From: Lachnospiraceae bacterium
GTDB lineage: Bacteria > Bacillota_A > Clostridia > Lachnospirales > Lachnospiraceae
Assembly: GCA_017391465.1 (NCBI GenBank)
Contig: JAFOYH010000023.1
Span: 1-14,144, forward strand
Direction: 5' to 3'
DNA: 14,144 bases
The number at the start of each line of letters is the position of its first letter. The stretch's first letter is position 1. Position numbers and translations under genes: made by a program. The notes under the pieces are model-generated. The model ran no database searches. It saw only the letters and a program-made list of their open reading frames with translations, and was not told where the DNA came from. Positions 1 through 7,004 of the stretch are shown in pieces.

Positions 1-9
1 ATTTATAAC

Positions 10-57
10 AAAAACAGGCTCATTTGCCAAAGTACTTTCACTTTGACAAAGAGCCTG
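10..57 (-). terminator. Intrinsic terminator of the Rpn-family gene
   Basis: A 7-bp stem (15-21 with 51-57) is extended by a second, nearly complete stem (23-32 with 41-50, one mismatch) around an 8-nt loop. On the minus strand it is followed by five U residues (10-14). It lies about 100 nt past the stop codon at 156. A smaller A/T-rich hairpin (95-111) sits in between. This hairpin is the most plausible end of the transcript. Confidence 0.7.
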
Positions 58-155
58 CCTGATTATTATTCTCTTTTTTCTTTTGTATATGTAAACGAAA
101 ATCTTTTTCGTAGTTTTCTTTAGTAATTGAATAAATCTAAATTGTTATTTACCCT

Positions 156-1235
156 TTAAATCTTTGAAACTAATTCTTTATAAACAGTGTCCAAATCATA
201 ATCTGAATCATATTTTAATATCATTTCATAAATTGGAAGAACCGTATCCTCTGTTTCTTCCAGTTCATCCGCAATTGCTGCAATTGTTTTGCCCTTACAA
301 ATCTTTTTATGAACAGCGCTGATAAGTTTTTTCTGCATTTCTATTTTTAGTATTTCAGCTTCCGCCTTTATTTCTTCAGCTTTCTCCTTTATTTCTTCAG
401 CTTCCGCCTTTATTTCTTCAGCTTTCTCCATTTTCTGCTCAGCTTTTGCTATATCTGCCTCAGCTTTTGCTATATCTGCCTCAACTTTCTCCATTCGTTG
501 CTCGAGCCTCCTCTTATAGCCCAGAATCGAATTTTTATCACGTAACTCTTTCATATGAAATTCGTACTCCAAACGTTTTTGTTCATCAGCACTAATATCT
601 AATATATGATCATATGCCTTCTTAATATATGGATTCTTTTCTGCCATGCTTACCAAATCCTCCTTCTTTTCACCACTAAAAAATCTGGTCCAATGAAGAA
701 GTTCACTTTCCGGAAGGTTCGGATTATTAACCTTTGGTAACTCAAGGATATGGATTTCTAACTTATCGCTATATAAATCATATCTGGAATCTTCCCATAA
801 GTGAAATCTTGAATAATAGTTTTTTTCTTCGAACAGGTTAAAGTTCAAAATTCCAATATGAATACATTTTTTTAAATTCAAGTATTCTTCCCCTTCTTTA
901 ATCTGTTCTACAAACATTTTGCATAAATAAAACAACGAACGTTCCGGCCAATCTTCATAATCCATCAATTGAATTTCAATATCCACCTGAGATCCATCTG
1001 TCATTTCAACCCGAACATCCAATATACCCCATTTTTCTTTCGGATAATGTTTCTGCAAAATGGTCGGTAATAATTCTGTTTCTTCAATTTCTTCCGGTTT
1101 CTTTTCTAATATTGCGGAAAGAAAACCTTTTCGGACCTCTGAATCATTCATCAGTTCCTTAAAGCAAAAATCAACTTTTGGCAACATAATAAAATCTTCA
1201 TCGTGTTTTAATGCATACCCTTGTGTTTCTGCCAT
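156..1235 (-). CDS. Rpn-family / PD-(D/E)XK nuclease-family transposase-like protein
   Basis: The 359-residue protein resembles the recombination-promoting nuclease (Rpn) / PD-(D/E)XK nuclease-family transposase group. The nuclease core is visible as D73 followed by VDIEIQ (E87, Q89), then a conserved R and aromatic block (WPERSLFYL, 96-104) and a Q..GEEY segment. Family members are proposed to cut DNA and promote RecA-independent recombination; that activity is known for Escherichia coli Rpn proteins and only inferred here. Residues about 240-302 are an uninterrupted K/E/A-rich heptad coiled coil built from a tandem 21-bp repeat. A short C-terminal helical domain (about 305-359) follows. The start is supported by AGGAGG at 1245-1250, 9 nt upstream. 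No flanking inverted repeats were seen that would mark it as part of an intact mobile element. It appears monocistronic, with its own promoter and terminator. Confidence 0.82.
   Translation of the reverse strand: MAETQGYALKHDEDFIMLPKVDFCFKELMNDSEVRKGFLSAILEKKPEEIEETELLPTILQKHYPKEKWGILDVRVEMTDGSQVDIEIQLMDYEDWPERSLFYLCKMFVEQIKEGEEYLNLKKCIHIGILNFNLFEEKNYYSRFHLWEDSRYDLYSDKLEIHILELPKVNNPNLPESELLHWTRFFSGEKKEDLVSMAEKNPYIKKAYDHILDISADEQKRLEYEFHMKELRDKNSILGYKRRLEQRMEKVEADIAKAEADIAKAEQKMEKAEEIKAEAEEIKEKAEEIKAEAEILKIEMQKKLISAVHKKICKGKTIAAIADELEETEDTVLPIYEMILKYDSDYDLDTVYKELVSKI
359..505 (-). repeat. 21-bp minisatellite encoding coiled-coil heptads
   Basis: Seven head-to-tail 21-bp units occupy 359-505, with unit boundaries at 359, 380, 401, 422, 443, 464 and 485. 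Units 1 and 3 are identical, unit 2 differs from them at a few bases, and units 5 and 6 are identical apart from the last base. Each unit encodes seven residues of the KAEADIA or KAEEIKA type, exactly one heptad, so gaining or losing a unit would keep both reading frame and coiled-coil register. Confidence 0.85.
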
Positions 1236-1287
1236 ACATTTTTACCTCCTCTTTTTGAGCATATTGAAACATACAAGGTATACTTAT

Positions 1288-1316
1288 ATTATAAGCAACA
1301 ATCCTTGTTTTCTCAA
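1288..1316 (-). promoter_or_regulatory. Sigma-A type promoter of the Rpn-family gene
   Basis: On the minus strand there is a TTGAGA -35 box (1311-1316), a 17-nt spacer and a perfect TATAAT -10 box (1288-1293). The predicted start site is near 1281, about 45 nt upstream of the ATG at 1235. No TGn extension is present. Confidence 0.7.
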
Positions 1317-1349
1317 TAATCCCTTTGTACTTTTTAATTAATGAAACAT

Positions 1350-1372
1350 GGAAATGCATTTCCGAACGGAAA
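1350..1372. repeat. Overlapping inverted repeats with GGAAA/TTTCC half-sites
   Basis: GGAAATGCATTTCC (1350-1363) is a perfect 14-bp palindrome. Its right half is shared with a second inverted repeat, TTTCCG-AA-CGGAAA (1359-1372). Three alternating half-sites with about 8-9 nt periodicity result. The cluster lies about 35 bp upstream of the -35 box of the Rpn-family promoter, so it could be a protein binding site, but nothing identifies a cognate regulator. Confidence 0.4.
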
Positions 1373-1496
1373 CTTCACACGTAGATCCATCGTGCTTGAC
1401 ACTTATACTATATAAATTTTTGATGATAATATCAATCCAAATCCTTCTGCTTATTTCGACATATTTTTCAGCAAATTCAGACCTTTCCTATAAATC

Positions 1497-1543
1497 AAAA
1501 AAAGACGTTCAAACGACAATTTCTTCATTATCGTTTAAACGCC
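1497..1543 (-). terminator. Strong intrinsic terminator of the C39/SH3-repeat gene
   Basis: Read on the minus strand, 1531-1543 and 1504-1516 form a 13-bp stem (two G-U wobbles, no mismatches) with a 14-nt loop. It is followed directly by seven U residues (1497-1503). It begins 11 nt after the end of the SH3-repeat gene. Confidence 0.9.
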
Positions 1544-1553
1544 TTCATAATTA

Positions 1554-4202
1554 TTATTTTACTGTTATAAACTGTCCCATCATATAACCGGTTTCACCCG
1601 CAAAGGATACTTTGTACCATACAATACCGGCACTGTCCTTTGTAGCTGTTTCAATGAATACAGAGACATCCTGTTCGATAACTACGACTACTTCTGCATT
1701 GGCATCGGCACTCTTGCGTACATTAACCATTGGCTGGTTTACAATACCTTCTTTGCCAGCAACACCTTCGGTTGGCACATTCACATTGGAACCTGCGTTG
1801 CTGCCTGTATTCGCACTGTTATCGGAGCCTGCGTTAGAGCTGTCCCCGGAACCAATCGTAATAAAGTCATGTCTCATATATCCCGAACCACCGGCATGGG
1901 TAATCTTATACCATACTGTACCGGCACTGTCTTTTTCTTCACCAGTAATTGTTACGGCCGTATTCACTCTCAGACTTGTTCTTGCTGCATGATTTGTTCC
2001 TGCACCTGCACGAACATTGACAAAATCCTGATTAACCTTACCTGTCTTCTGTTCATAAGAAGGATTGGATGGTGCTGGTGTACTATCCGAAGATGATGCA
2101 TCTGTAAGTGTAACATAATCGGAATGAATGTAACCTTCACCACCGGTAAATGTTACTTTATACCATGTTGCACCGGCACTGTCTTTGGATTCGCCTGTAA
2201 TTGTTACAGCTGCGCCAGTATTAAAAACAGTCACAATATCATTCGATGTGCCTGCGCCTTTACGTACACGAACACTGCTGCCGTTAACTTTACCTGTTTT
2301 TTCTGTATAGCTGCTATCATCATTACCGGAATCTGCGTTATCTAATGTAATAAAATCATAGCGCATATAACCTTCGCCGCCAGTATACTTAATCTTATAC
2401 CATGTTGTTCCGCTGCCGTCTTTCGCTTCACCGACGATCGTAACAGCCGCATTTCTGGAAAGGTTTCCAACAACTCGATGATTTGTACCGGCACCACTTC
2501 GAACATTCACAGAGTTTGTATTTACTTTACCTGACTTCTGTTCAGTGTTTGTATTCTGATCATTACCACCTTCGTCACCATCTTTGATATCGATAAAGTC
2601 ATGACGCATGTAACCTTCTCCGCCGGCATACTTAATCTTATACCAAACAACGCCGGAGTTATCTTTCGCTTCACCGATAATTGTTACAGCGGTGTTCTTG
2701 CGAAGACTTGTCTTTGCTGCATGGTTCGTTCCCGCACCAGCACGAACATTAATCCAATCATCATTAACAACACCATTCTTGGATTCTGAATAATCGTCTG
2801 CTGCTGTATCATCATCGGTAATTGTAATGTACTGGGCAACCATATAACCTTCGCCGCCATCATACTTCACTTTATACCACTTCGTTCCATCACTTGTCTT
2901 TGCCTCACCAAGAACCGTTACTTTCATATTCAAAGAAAGTGTTGCTGCTGTCGCCTGATTATATCCGGCACCTTTACGTACATAAACAGCCGCCACATTC
3001 ACCTTACCTGGTTTGGACTGACTATAGATAGTTTCATCCGGTTTTTCTTCATCGGACAACTGAACATATTCCGAAAGGATATAACCAATCTTATCGTTAT
3101 ATTTTACTTTATACCATACCTGACCACGGCTGTCTTTTGCCGATTCATATACGGTAATATCTGCATTCTGTACGGCCACAGTAACAACATCGTATGCTGT
3201 TCCTGCACCACTTCGAACATTCACATAACTTCCCGTAACTTTCGCAGGTTTACCTGTGCCTTCAACTTTATCTGTATTCACATCAATATAAGCACCATAA
3301 ACATATCCAACCAAACCGTTCACGGAAATACGATACCACAGACTTCCGGAGCTGTCTTTACCTTTACCTGTAATATGAACTTCAGCACCATCTTTAAGAG
3401 TCACTCTGTTGCCGGAACCATCTTTTAAGTATCCTTTATCTGTACCTAAACCTTCACGGACATTCAGATAAGATGCACCAACATCAACTGTACCCATAAC
3501 GTTGTAATCTTCTACATTCACGTTCACATTGTCATCGTTACCGTTGTCAATATTACCCTGTCCGGTACCTGTGGATGTAAATGTTGCCATGCTTGTAATG
3601 CCGGCATCATTATAACTTCCAAACAGGGATGTATAAGAATATCCAGGGTCAAAGATGTAAACATTCCCTTCATCATCGGCATAATTTACTGCGACCCAGT
3701 GTGCATTATGACCAACGGAAACAACGACATACTGTCCCGCATCCAGATAACGTTTAATCTTCGCTGCTTTATCGTAACGACTTCCTTCAAGCTTTACACT
3801 GTAGTTTGCCAAACGGAAACCACTCACTGCACCATTCACCTGTGCCCAGTACAATTCACTGTTCCCGGTAAAACCGTTATTATTCGCCAAATATGTACAA
3901 AGTTTTCCAGGATCAACACCATTCTCGTCTGCAGCACCGGAGTGTACCATCAGCATAGCAATAGCTGTAACAAGACATCCGGAAGCTGCCATGGTATCAC
4001 CACCCGCACCTAATGTCTTACTTCTCCAACGACTGTCATACTGTTTCCAGTTTTTGTATTCACCCGTTGCAGCTTTTAAAGTTGCACGGTCCTCTACGGC
4101 CTCTATGGAAGCCTTTGGACCTGTATATTCACTCGCCAAAACACTCATCGGTGAAACAGCTAATGATAAAGAAGTCATAAAAAGTATGAGTTTTTTATTC
4201 AT
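1554..4202 (-). CDS. Secreted C39-like peptidase-fold protein with eight SH3 repeats
   Basis: This 882-residue exported protein has a signal peptide at about 1-23 (MNKK, hydrophobic core, VLA|S cleavage site). A papain-fold domain of the peptidase C39-like type follows (about 48-210). The expected residues are present: Q54 in WKQYDSRW, C76 in AASGCLVTA, H168 in NAHWVAV and D185 in IFDPG. Eight bacterial SH3 domains follow at about 237-308, 320-382, 398-461, 476-539, 556-620, 635-699, 719-783 and 817-881. They share NVR.GAGT, WYK(I/V) and GGEGYM..(D/Q)(F/Y)I signatures and are joined by D/N/S/G-rich linkers. SH3 repeats of this kind usually bind peptidoglycan, so a cell-wall-attached peptidase or hydrolase is likely; its substrate is unknown. 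The open frame extends 36 codons upstream, but the ATG at 4202 is preferred because it starts the signal peptide and is preceded by GGAAGG (4213-4218). It has its own promoter and terminator. Confidence 0.88.
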   Translation of the reverse strand: MNKKLILFMTSLSLAVSPMSVLASEYTGPKASIEAVEDRATLKAATGEYKNWKQYDSRWRSKTLGAGGDTMAASGCLVTAIAMLMVHSGAADENGVDPGKLCTYLANNNGFTGNSELYWAQVNGAVSGFRLANYSVKLEGSRYDKAAKIKRYLDAGQYVVVSVGHNAHWVAVNYADDEGNVYIFDPGYSYTSLFGSYNDAGITSMATFTSTGTGQGNIDNGNDDNVNVNVEDYNVMGTVDVGASYLNVREGLGTDKGYLKDGSGNRVTLKDGAEVHITGKGKDSSGSLWYRISVNGLVGYVYGAYIDVNTDKVEGTGKPAKVTGSYVNVRSGAGTAYDVVTVAVQNADITVYESAKDSRGQVWYKVKYNDKIGYILSEYVQLSDEEKPDETIYSQSKPGKVNVAAVYVRKGAGYNQATAATLSLNMKVTVLGEAKTSDGTKWYKVKYDGGEGYMVAQYITITDDDTAADDYSESKNGVVNDDWINVRAGAGTNHAAKTSLRKNTAVTIIGEAKDNSGVVWYKIKYAGGEGYMRHDFIDIKDGDEGGNDQNTNTEQKSGKVNTNSVNVRSGAGTNHRVVGNLSRNAAVTIVGEAKDGSGTTWYKIKYTGGEGYMRYDFITLDNADSGNDDSSYTEKTGKVNGSSVRVRKGAGTSNDIVTVFNTGAAVTITGESKDSAGATWYKVTFTGGEGYIHSDYVTLTDASSSDSTPAPSNPSYEQKTGKVNQDFVNVRAGAGTNHAARTSLRVNTAVTITGEEKDSAGTVWYKITHAGGSGYMRHDFITIGSGDSSNAGSDNSANTGSNAGSNVNVPTEGVAGKEGIVNQPMVNVRKSADANAEVVVVIEQDVSVFIETATKDSAGIVWYKVSFAGETGYMMGQFITVK
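1557..3494 (-). repeat. Eight tandem SH3-domain coding repeats
   Basis: Eight units of about 190-250 bp encode the SH3 array. Units 4 and 7 are almost identical at protein level in the NVRAGAGTNHAA segment, yet their DNA differs at many synonymous positions (compare about 2690-2760 with 1970-2040). The amplification is therefore not recent and the similarity is probably held by selection. Confidence 0.8.
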
Positions 4203-4212
4203 ATCTAAAGTT

Positions 4213-4218
4213 CCTTCC
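4213..4218 (-). promoter_or_regulatory. Ribosome binding site that sets the start of the SH3-repeat gene
   Basis: GGAAGG on the minus strand lies 10 nt before the ATG at 4202. The upstream in-frame ATGs have no comparable site and fall before or within the predicted promoter and leader. Confidence 0.6.
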
Positions 4219-4246
4219 AAATTTAATCTCATAATGTGTCCAATAT

Positions 4247-4275
4247 ATAATAACACACATGTTTTAAATTTTGAA
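4247..4275 (-). promoter_or_regulatory. Extended -10 promoter of the C39/SH3-repeat gene
   Basis: The minus strand has TTCAAA (4270-4275), a 17-nt spacer and TATTAT (4247-4252), preceded by TGT (a TGn extended -10). It sits in the 92-bp gap after the acetyltransferase stop codon, so the SH3-repeat gene is probably transcribed separately. No clear terminator was seen between the two genes, so read-through is possible. Confidence 0.5.
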
Positions 4276-4294
4276 CCCCTTTTGTAACATTTTA

Positions 4295-4816
4295 TTAATT
4301 TTTTAGACACAAATCATACACAAAAAGTCGCATTTCAGGTTCATCTTTTAAAATTTTGTTGAACTTTTTAAACCCAATGTGCTCTGCAAACTGAATCGAT
4401 CGACAATTTTCCTCATGTACCTTAATAACAACTCTTGGTGCTTCCAGTTCTTCCTCGGCATAATTTATGATCGCTCGAACAGCCTCTGCAGCATATCCCT
4501 GACCTTCATAAGGTCTGGAAATCATATAACCCAATTCATATTCACCCTCATCAGCAATAAACATGACATGAAGACCGCAGCGGCCAATGAGCTCTCCCGT
4601 CTCTTTTAGACATACCGCCCATAGGCCAAAGCCGTAAAATCCATAGATGTAATGAATATAATTTTTTAAAATCACCAGTTCTTCATCCGGATCTTCCGAT
4701 AACGGATCAATGTATCTGGTATCACTTTCTTCATATAAACGATAGAGCCCCGCCAGATCCTCCGGGACAAATTCCCGGAGAATCAGACGAGGCGTCTCCA
4801 ATATAATATTCGCCAT
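4295..4816 (-). CDS. GNAT-family N-acetyltransferase (RimJ/RimL-like)
   Basis: The 173-residue protein has the layout of the GNAT Acetyltransf_3 (RimJ/RimL) group. It opens with LETPRLILREF (6-16), a typical first strand. GYMISRPYEGQGYAAEA (96-112) supplies the acetyl-CoA pyrophosphate loop. N137 with a following SIQFAEHIGFK segment (140-150) matches the C-terminal motif B region. It should transfer an acetyl group from acetyl-CoA to an amine; the substrate cannot be told from sequence. It starts 15 nt after the leuA stop codon, with AAGGA upstream, so it is almost certainly co-transcribed with leuA. A link to leucine synthesis is not evident and may be coincidental. Confidence 0.88.
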   Translation of the reverse strand: MANIILETPRLILREFVPEDLAGLYRLYEESDTRYIDPLSEDPDEELVILKNYIHYIYGFYGFGLWAVCLKETGELIGRCGLHVMFIADEGEYELGYMISRPYEGQGYAAEAVRAIINYAEEELEAPRVVIKVHEENCRSIQFAEHIGFKKFNKILKDEPEMRLFVYDLCLKN

Positions 4817-4831
4817 ATTATAATCCTTTTC

Positions 4832-6517
4832 TTATTTTCCCTGTTCATCCATATAATATAAACGGTTCAATGCGCTGAAAATAGCACGGAAGGAGGAACG
4901 GTTGATGTTGGAACTAATACCTACACCATAAGCAGCTTTACCTGTCTTATTATCCACAATGGCAATATAACTTGCCGCCTGAGAATCAGAACCAACCGTA
5001 AGCGCATGTTCCTGATACATTGTCAGACGTGTATCAAAACCGCCTTTATCGTTAAGTGCCTGTTTAAAGGCATCAATTGGACCATTACCATAACCGACAA
5101 CCACTTTTTCAACTCCGTGATCCGTATATGTCACTGCAATACGTGTATCGAATTCGCCGCCTTCATCACTAATATCCGTAATACGGGCTTTGCGGAAGTG
5201 TAATGGTTCTTTCGCTTCGATATACATCTTGCGGAAAGTCTCCATAATCTGTTCCGGAGATACTTCGCCCTGAACTTCGGATATCTTCTGAATGGTATCG
5301 GCAATCTCTTTATGCATTTCTTTTGGAAGTTTAAATCCATAATACTGATCGAGAATAAATGCCACGCCGCCTTTGCCGGACTGACTGTTGATACGTACTA
5401 ATGGTTCATATTCACGACCAACATCGGATGGGTCGATTGGTAAATATGGAACTTCCCAGATTCTGGAACGACGTTCGTGAAGCGCCTGCATACCTTTGCT
5501 GATGGCATCCTGATGAGAACCGGAAAATGCTGTAAATACAAGTTTTCCAGCGTATGGATGTCTTGGAGGCACCGGCATCTTGTTGCATCGTTCAACCACT
5601 TCTATGATCTCATTGACATTTTCAATGTTTAACTCCGGATTGATTCCCTGAGAAAACATATTATATGCCACATTCAAAAGGTCCACGTTACCTGTACGTT
5701 CACCGTTGCCAAACAATGTACCTTCCACACGGTCTGCACCTGCAAGAAGTGCAAGTTCTGTAGCTGCCACCCCGCAGCCACGGTCATTGTGCGGATGGAT
5801 ACTTAAAATAATCTTTTCACGTTCGGTAAAATGTGTACTCATCCATTCAATCTGGTCTGCATATACGTTTGGTGTATTCATCTCTACAGTTGCAGGAAGA
5901 TTAAAAATAATCGGACGCTCTACGGTTGGCTGCCATACTTCTTTAACCGCTTCACATACTTCCAACGCAAAATCCATCTCTGTACCGGTAAAACTTTCCG
6001 GTGAATATTCTAACCAGATATTACCATCAAAGTTTTTGGCACCTTCTTTAACCATCTGAGTTCCTTCAATAGCAATCTGTTTAATCGCTTCTCTGTCCAT
6101 ATGGAATACCACATCTCTCTGAAGTGTGGATGTGGAATTGTAAATATGAAAAACAACGTTTTTAATTCCCTGAATGGCTTCAAATGTCTTGTCGATCAGA
6201 TGCTGACGACACTGACACAACACCTGAACACGCACGTCATCCGGAATCATGTTGCGATCAACCAATGTACGGAGGAAATCATACTCCAACTGGGATGCGG
6301 ATGGAAAACCAATCTCGATTTCTTTAAATCCCAATTTTACCAGAAGATTGAAAAACTCCAGTTTTTCTTCAACAACCATCGGCTCAATCAGCGCCTGGTT
6401 ACCATCACGCAAGTCAACACTACACCAGATCGGTGCTTTTTCAATCTCTTTATTTGGCCATTGACGTTCGTTGTAACTCAAAACGGGTACACGTTTATAT
6501 CTCTGATAATTTAACAT
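4832..6517 (-). CDS. leuA: 2-isopropylmalate synthase, type 2
   Basis: LeuA condenses acetyl-CoA with 2-ketoisovalerate to give 2-isopropylmalate, the first committed step of leucine synthesis, in the cytoplasm. The 561-residue length and the N-terminal sequence match the type 2 (yeast/actinobacterial-like) subfamily rather than the shorter or differently arranged type 1. The HMGL-like TIM barrel shows SVDLRDGNQAL (33-43, including the metal-binding Asp), HPHNDRG (241-247, HxH metal ligands) and GNGERTGNVD (270-279). The linker has SGKGG (380-384). The C-terminal regulatory LeuA dimer domain that binds leucine is present (about 440-555), so allosteric feedback is expected. The start is supported by AGGAGG (6527-6532), 9 nt upstream. 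leuB, leuC and leuD are not adjacent. A GNAT gene follows in the same transcript. Confidence 0.95.
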   Translation of the reverse strand: MLNYQRYKRVPVLSYNERQWPNKEIEKAPIWCSVDLRDGNQALIEPMVVEEKLEFFNLLVKLGFKEIEIGFPSASQLEYDFLRTLVDRNMIPDDVRVQVLCQCRQHLIDKTFEAIQGIKNVVFHIYNSTSTLQRDVVFHMDREAIKQIAIEGTQMVKEGAKNFDGNIWLEYSPESFTGTEMDFALEVCEAVKEVWQPTVERPIIFNLPATVEMNTPNVYADQIEWMSTHFTEREKIILSIHPHNDRGCGVAATELALLAGADRVEGTLFGNGERTGNVDLLNVAYNMFSQGINPELNIENVNEIIEVVERCNKMPVPPRHPYAGKLVFTAFSGSHQDAISKGMQALHERRSRIWEVPYLPIDPSDVGREYEPLVRINSQSGKGGVAFILDQYYGFKLPKEMHKEIADTIQKISEVQGEVSPEQIMETFRKMYIEAKEPLHFRKARITDISDEGGEFDTRIAVTYTDHGVEKVVVGYGNGPIDAFKQALNDKGGFDTRLTMYQEHALTVGSDSQAASYIAIVDNKTGKAAYGVGISSNINRSSFRAIFSALNRLYYMDEQGK

Positions 6518-6549
6518 AATGTCATTCCTCCTGTTTTCTGTTGTTTTTT

Positions 6550-6579
6550 ATAGTATCACATTAAAGTGATAAATGTCAA
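6550..6579 (-). promoter_or_regulatory. leuA promoter with inverted repeat in the spacer
   Basis: The minus strand has a consensus TTGACA -35 (6574-6579), an 18-nt spacer and TACTAT -10 (6550-6555), with TGA just before it (extended -10). The spacer contains the perfect inverted repeat TATCAC-N6-GTGATA (6554-6571), placed where a repressor would block RNA polymerase. The leader is only about 25 nt, leaving no room for a T-box or peptide attenuator. The -35 box overlaps the end of the U-tract of the upstream terminator. Confidence 0.75.
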
Positions 6580-6609
6580 AAAAAGGTGTTACCAAAGGCA
6601 ACACCTTTA
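6578..6609 (-). terminator. Intrinsic terminator of the HPr-like gene
   Basis: On the minus strand AAAGGTGTTGCC pairs with GGTAACACCTTT (one G-U wobble) around a short TTT loop. The 3' arm runs into a stretch of seven U residues (6578-6584). It starts about 25 nt after the HPr stop codon. On the plus strand the trailing sequence is A-rich, so it is not convincingly bidirectional. Confidence 0.88.
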
Positions 6610-6633
6610 AATACACTTAAACTTCGAATTAAC

Positions 6634-6894
6634 TCAGGCCACTCCGGTTTCGATGACTTTCTTCATAGCTTCCAATGCAACTACCTCGTCTTCGCCGTCA
6701 CAGCATAATTCGATAACATCACCATACTTGACGCCAGCACCAAGAACACTTAACACGCTCTTTGCATTTGCTGTACTTCCCTTGGCACCAAATGTGATGA
6801 GTGATTTAAATCTCATTGCCTCTTTACAAAACATTCCAGCGGAACGTAGGTGTAGCCCTTTTGGATTCATGATTGTGATTTTATCGCTTACCAT
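6634..6894 (-). CDS. ptsH: HPr-family phosphocarrier protein
   Basis: This 86-residue protein has the size and layout of HPr, the phosphocarrier of the sugar phosphotransferase system. The EI-dependent phosphorylation site is H15 in PKGLHLRSAG, with the usual R17. Residue 18 is Ser in place of the common Pro of GLHARPA. The HPr kinase/phosphorylase site is conserved as S46 in NAKSVLSVLGAGVKYGD, which in Firmicutes links HPr to CcpA-mediated catabolite control. It is therefore not a Crh-type protein lacking the active histidine. No ptsI is adjacent. It has its own promoter and terminator and so looks monocistronic. The start follows GAGGGAG with a rather long spacing of about 11 nt. The ptsH symbol assumes this is the main HPr; a paralogue elsewhere cannot be excluded. 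Confidence 0.88.
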   Translation of the reverse strand: MVSDKITIMNPKGLHLRSAGMFCKEAMRFKSLITFGAKGSTANAKSVLSVLGAGVKYGDVIELCCDGEDEVVALEAMKKVIETGVA

Positions 6895-6930
6895 ATAACT
6901 TTTCTCTCCCTCATTTTTCCGAACACTAAG

Positions 6931-6959
6931 ATGTTACCATTTTTTACATCGTATGGCAA
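6931..6959 (-). promoter_or_regulatory. Extended -10 promoter of the HPr-like gene
   Basis: The minus strand has TTGCCA (6954-6959), a 17-nt spacer and TAACAT (6931-6936), with TGG directly before the -10 box. The predicted leader is about 30 nt. No terminator was found between cdaR and this promoter, so read-through from the cdaA operon is possible. Confidence 0.6.
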
Positions 6960-7004
6960 TAGTTTTTTTCGTTCGAAGCCATTTTTGTATTTTTTAAAAT
7001 ACAA

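Larger units (their letters stand above)
1236..1553. other. Intergenic stretch between the SH3 protein gene and the Rpn-family gene
   Basis: This 318-bp gap holds, from right to left, the terminator of the SH3-repeat gene (1497-1543), an AT-rich stretch with nothing recognisable (about 1380-1496), a cluster of overlapping inverted repeats (1350-1372) and the promoter and ribosome binding site of the Rpn-family gene (1245-1316). A plus-strand open frame across 1348-1587 runs through the terminator and has no convincing coding features. Confidence 0.6.

Noticed and set aside
359..505. CRISPR-like array
   Set aside because: The repeats are contiguous 21-bp units without spacers and encode coiled-coil heptads in frame.
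1396..1430. Plus-strand TTGACA followed by GATAAT
   Set aside because: The spacer is 23 nt and nothing credible lies downstream on that strand.
1348..1587. Plus-strand open frame of 79 codons in the intergenic region
   Set aside because: It runs through a strong minus-strand terminator and into the SH3 gene, has no ribosome binding site and no recognisable protein features.
4203..4310. 36-codon upstream extension of the SH3-repeat gene
   Set aside because: It precedes a clear signal peptide, overlaps the acetyltransferase end and spans the predicted promoter.
5706..6514. Long plus-strand open frames opposite leuA, cdaA, MATE and the SH3 gene
   Set aside because: They are antisense shadows of well-supported genes with no family resemblance of their own.
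6518..6550. T-box or leader-peptide attenuator for leuA
   Set aside because: The leader after the predicted promoter is about 25 nt, with no stem-loops or leucine codons.
6985..7004. 9-bp hairpin just after cdaR as a terminator
   Set aside because: The stem is only A/T with one G-C pair and on the minus strand is followed by A residues, not U.
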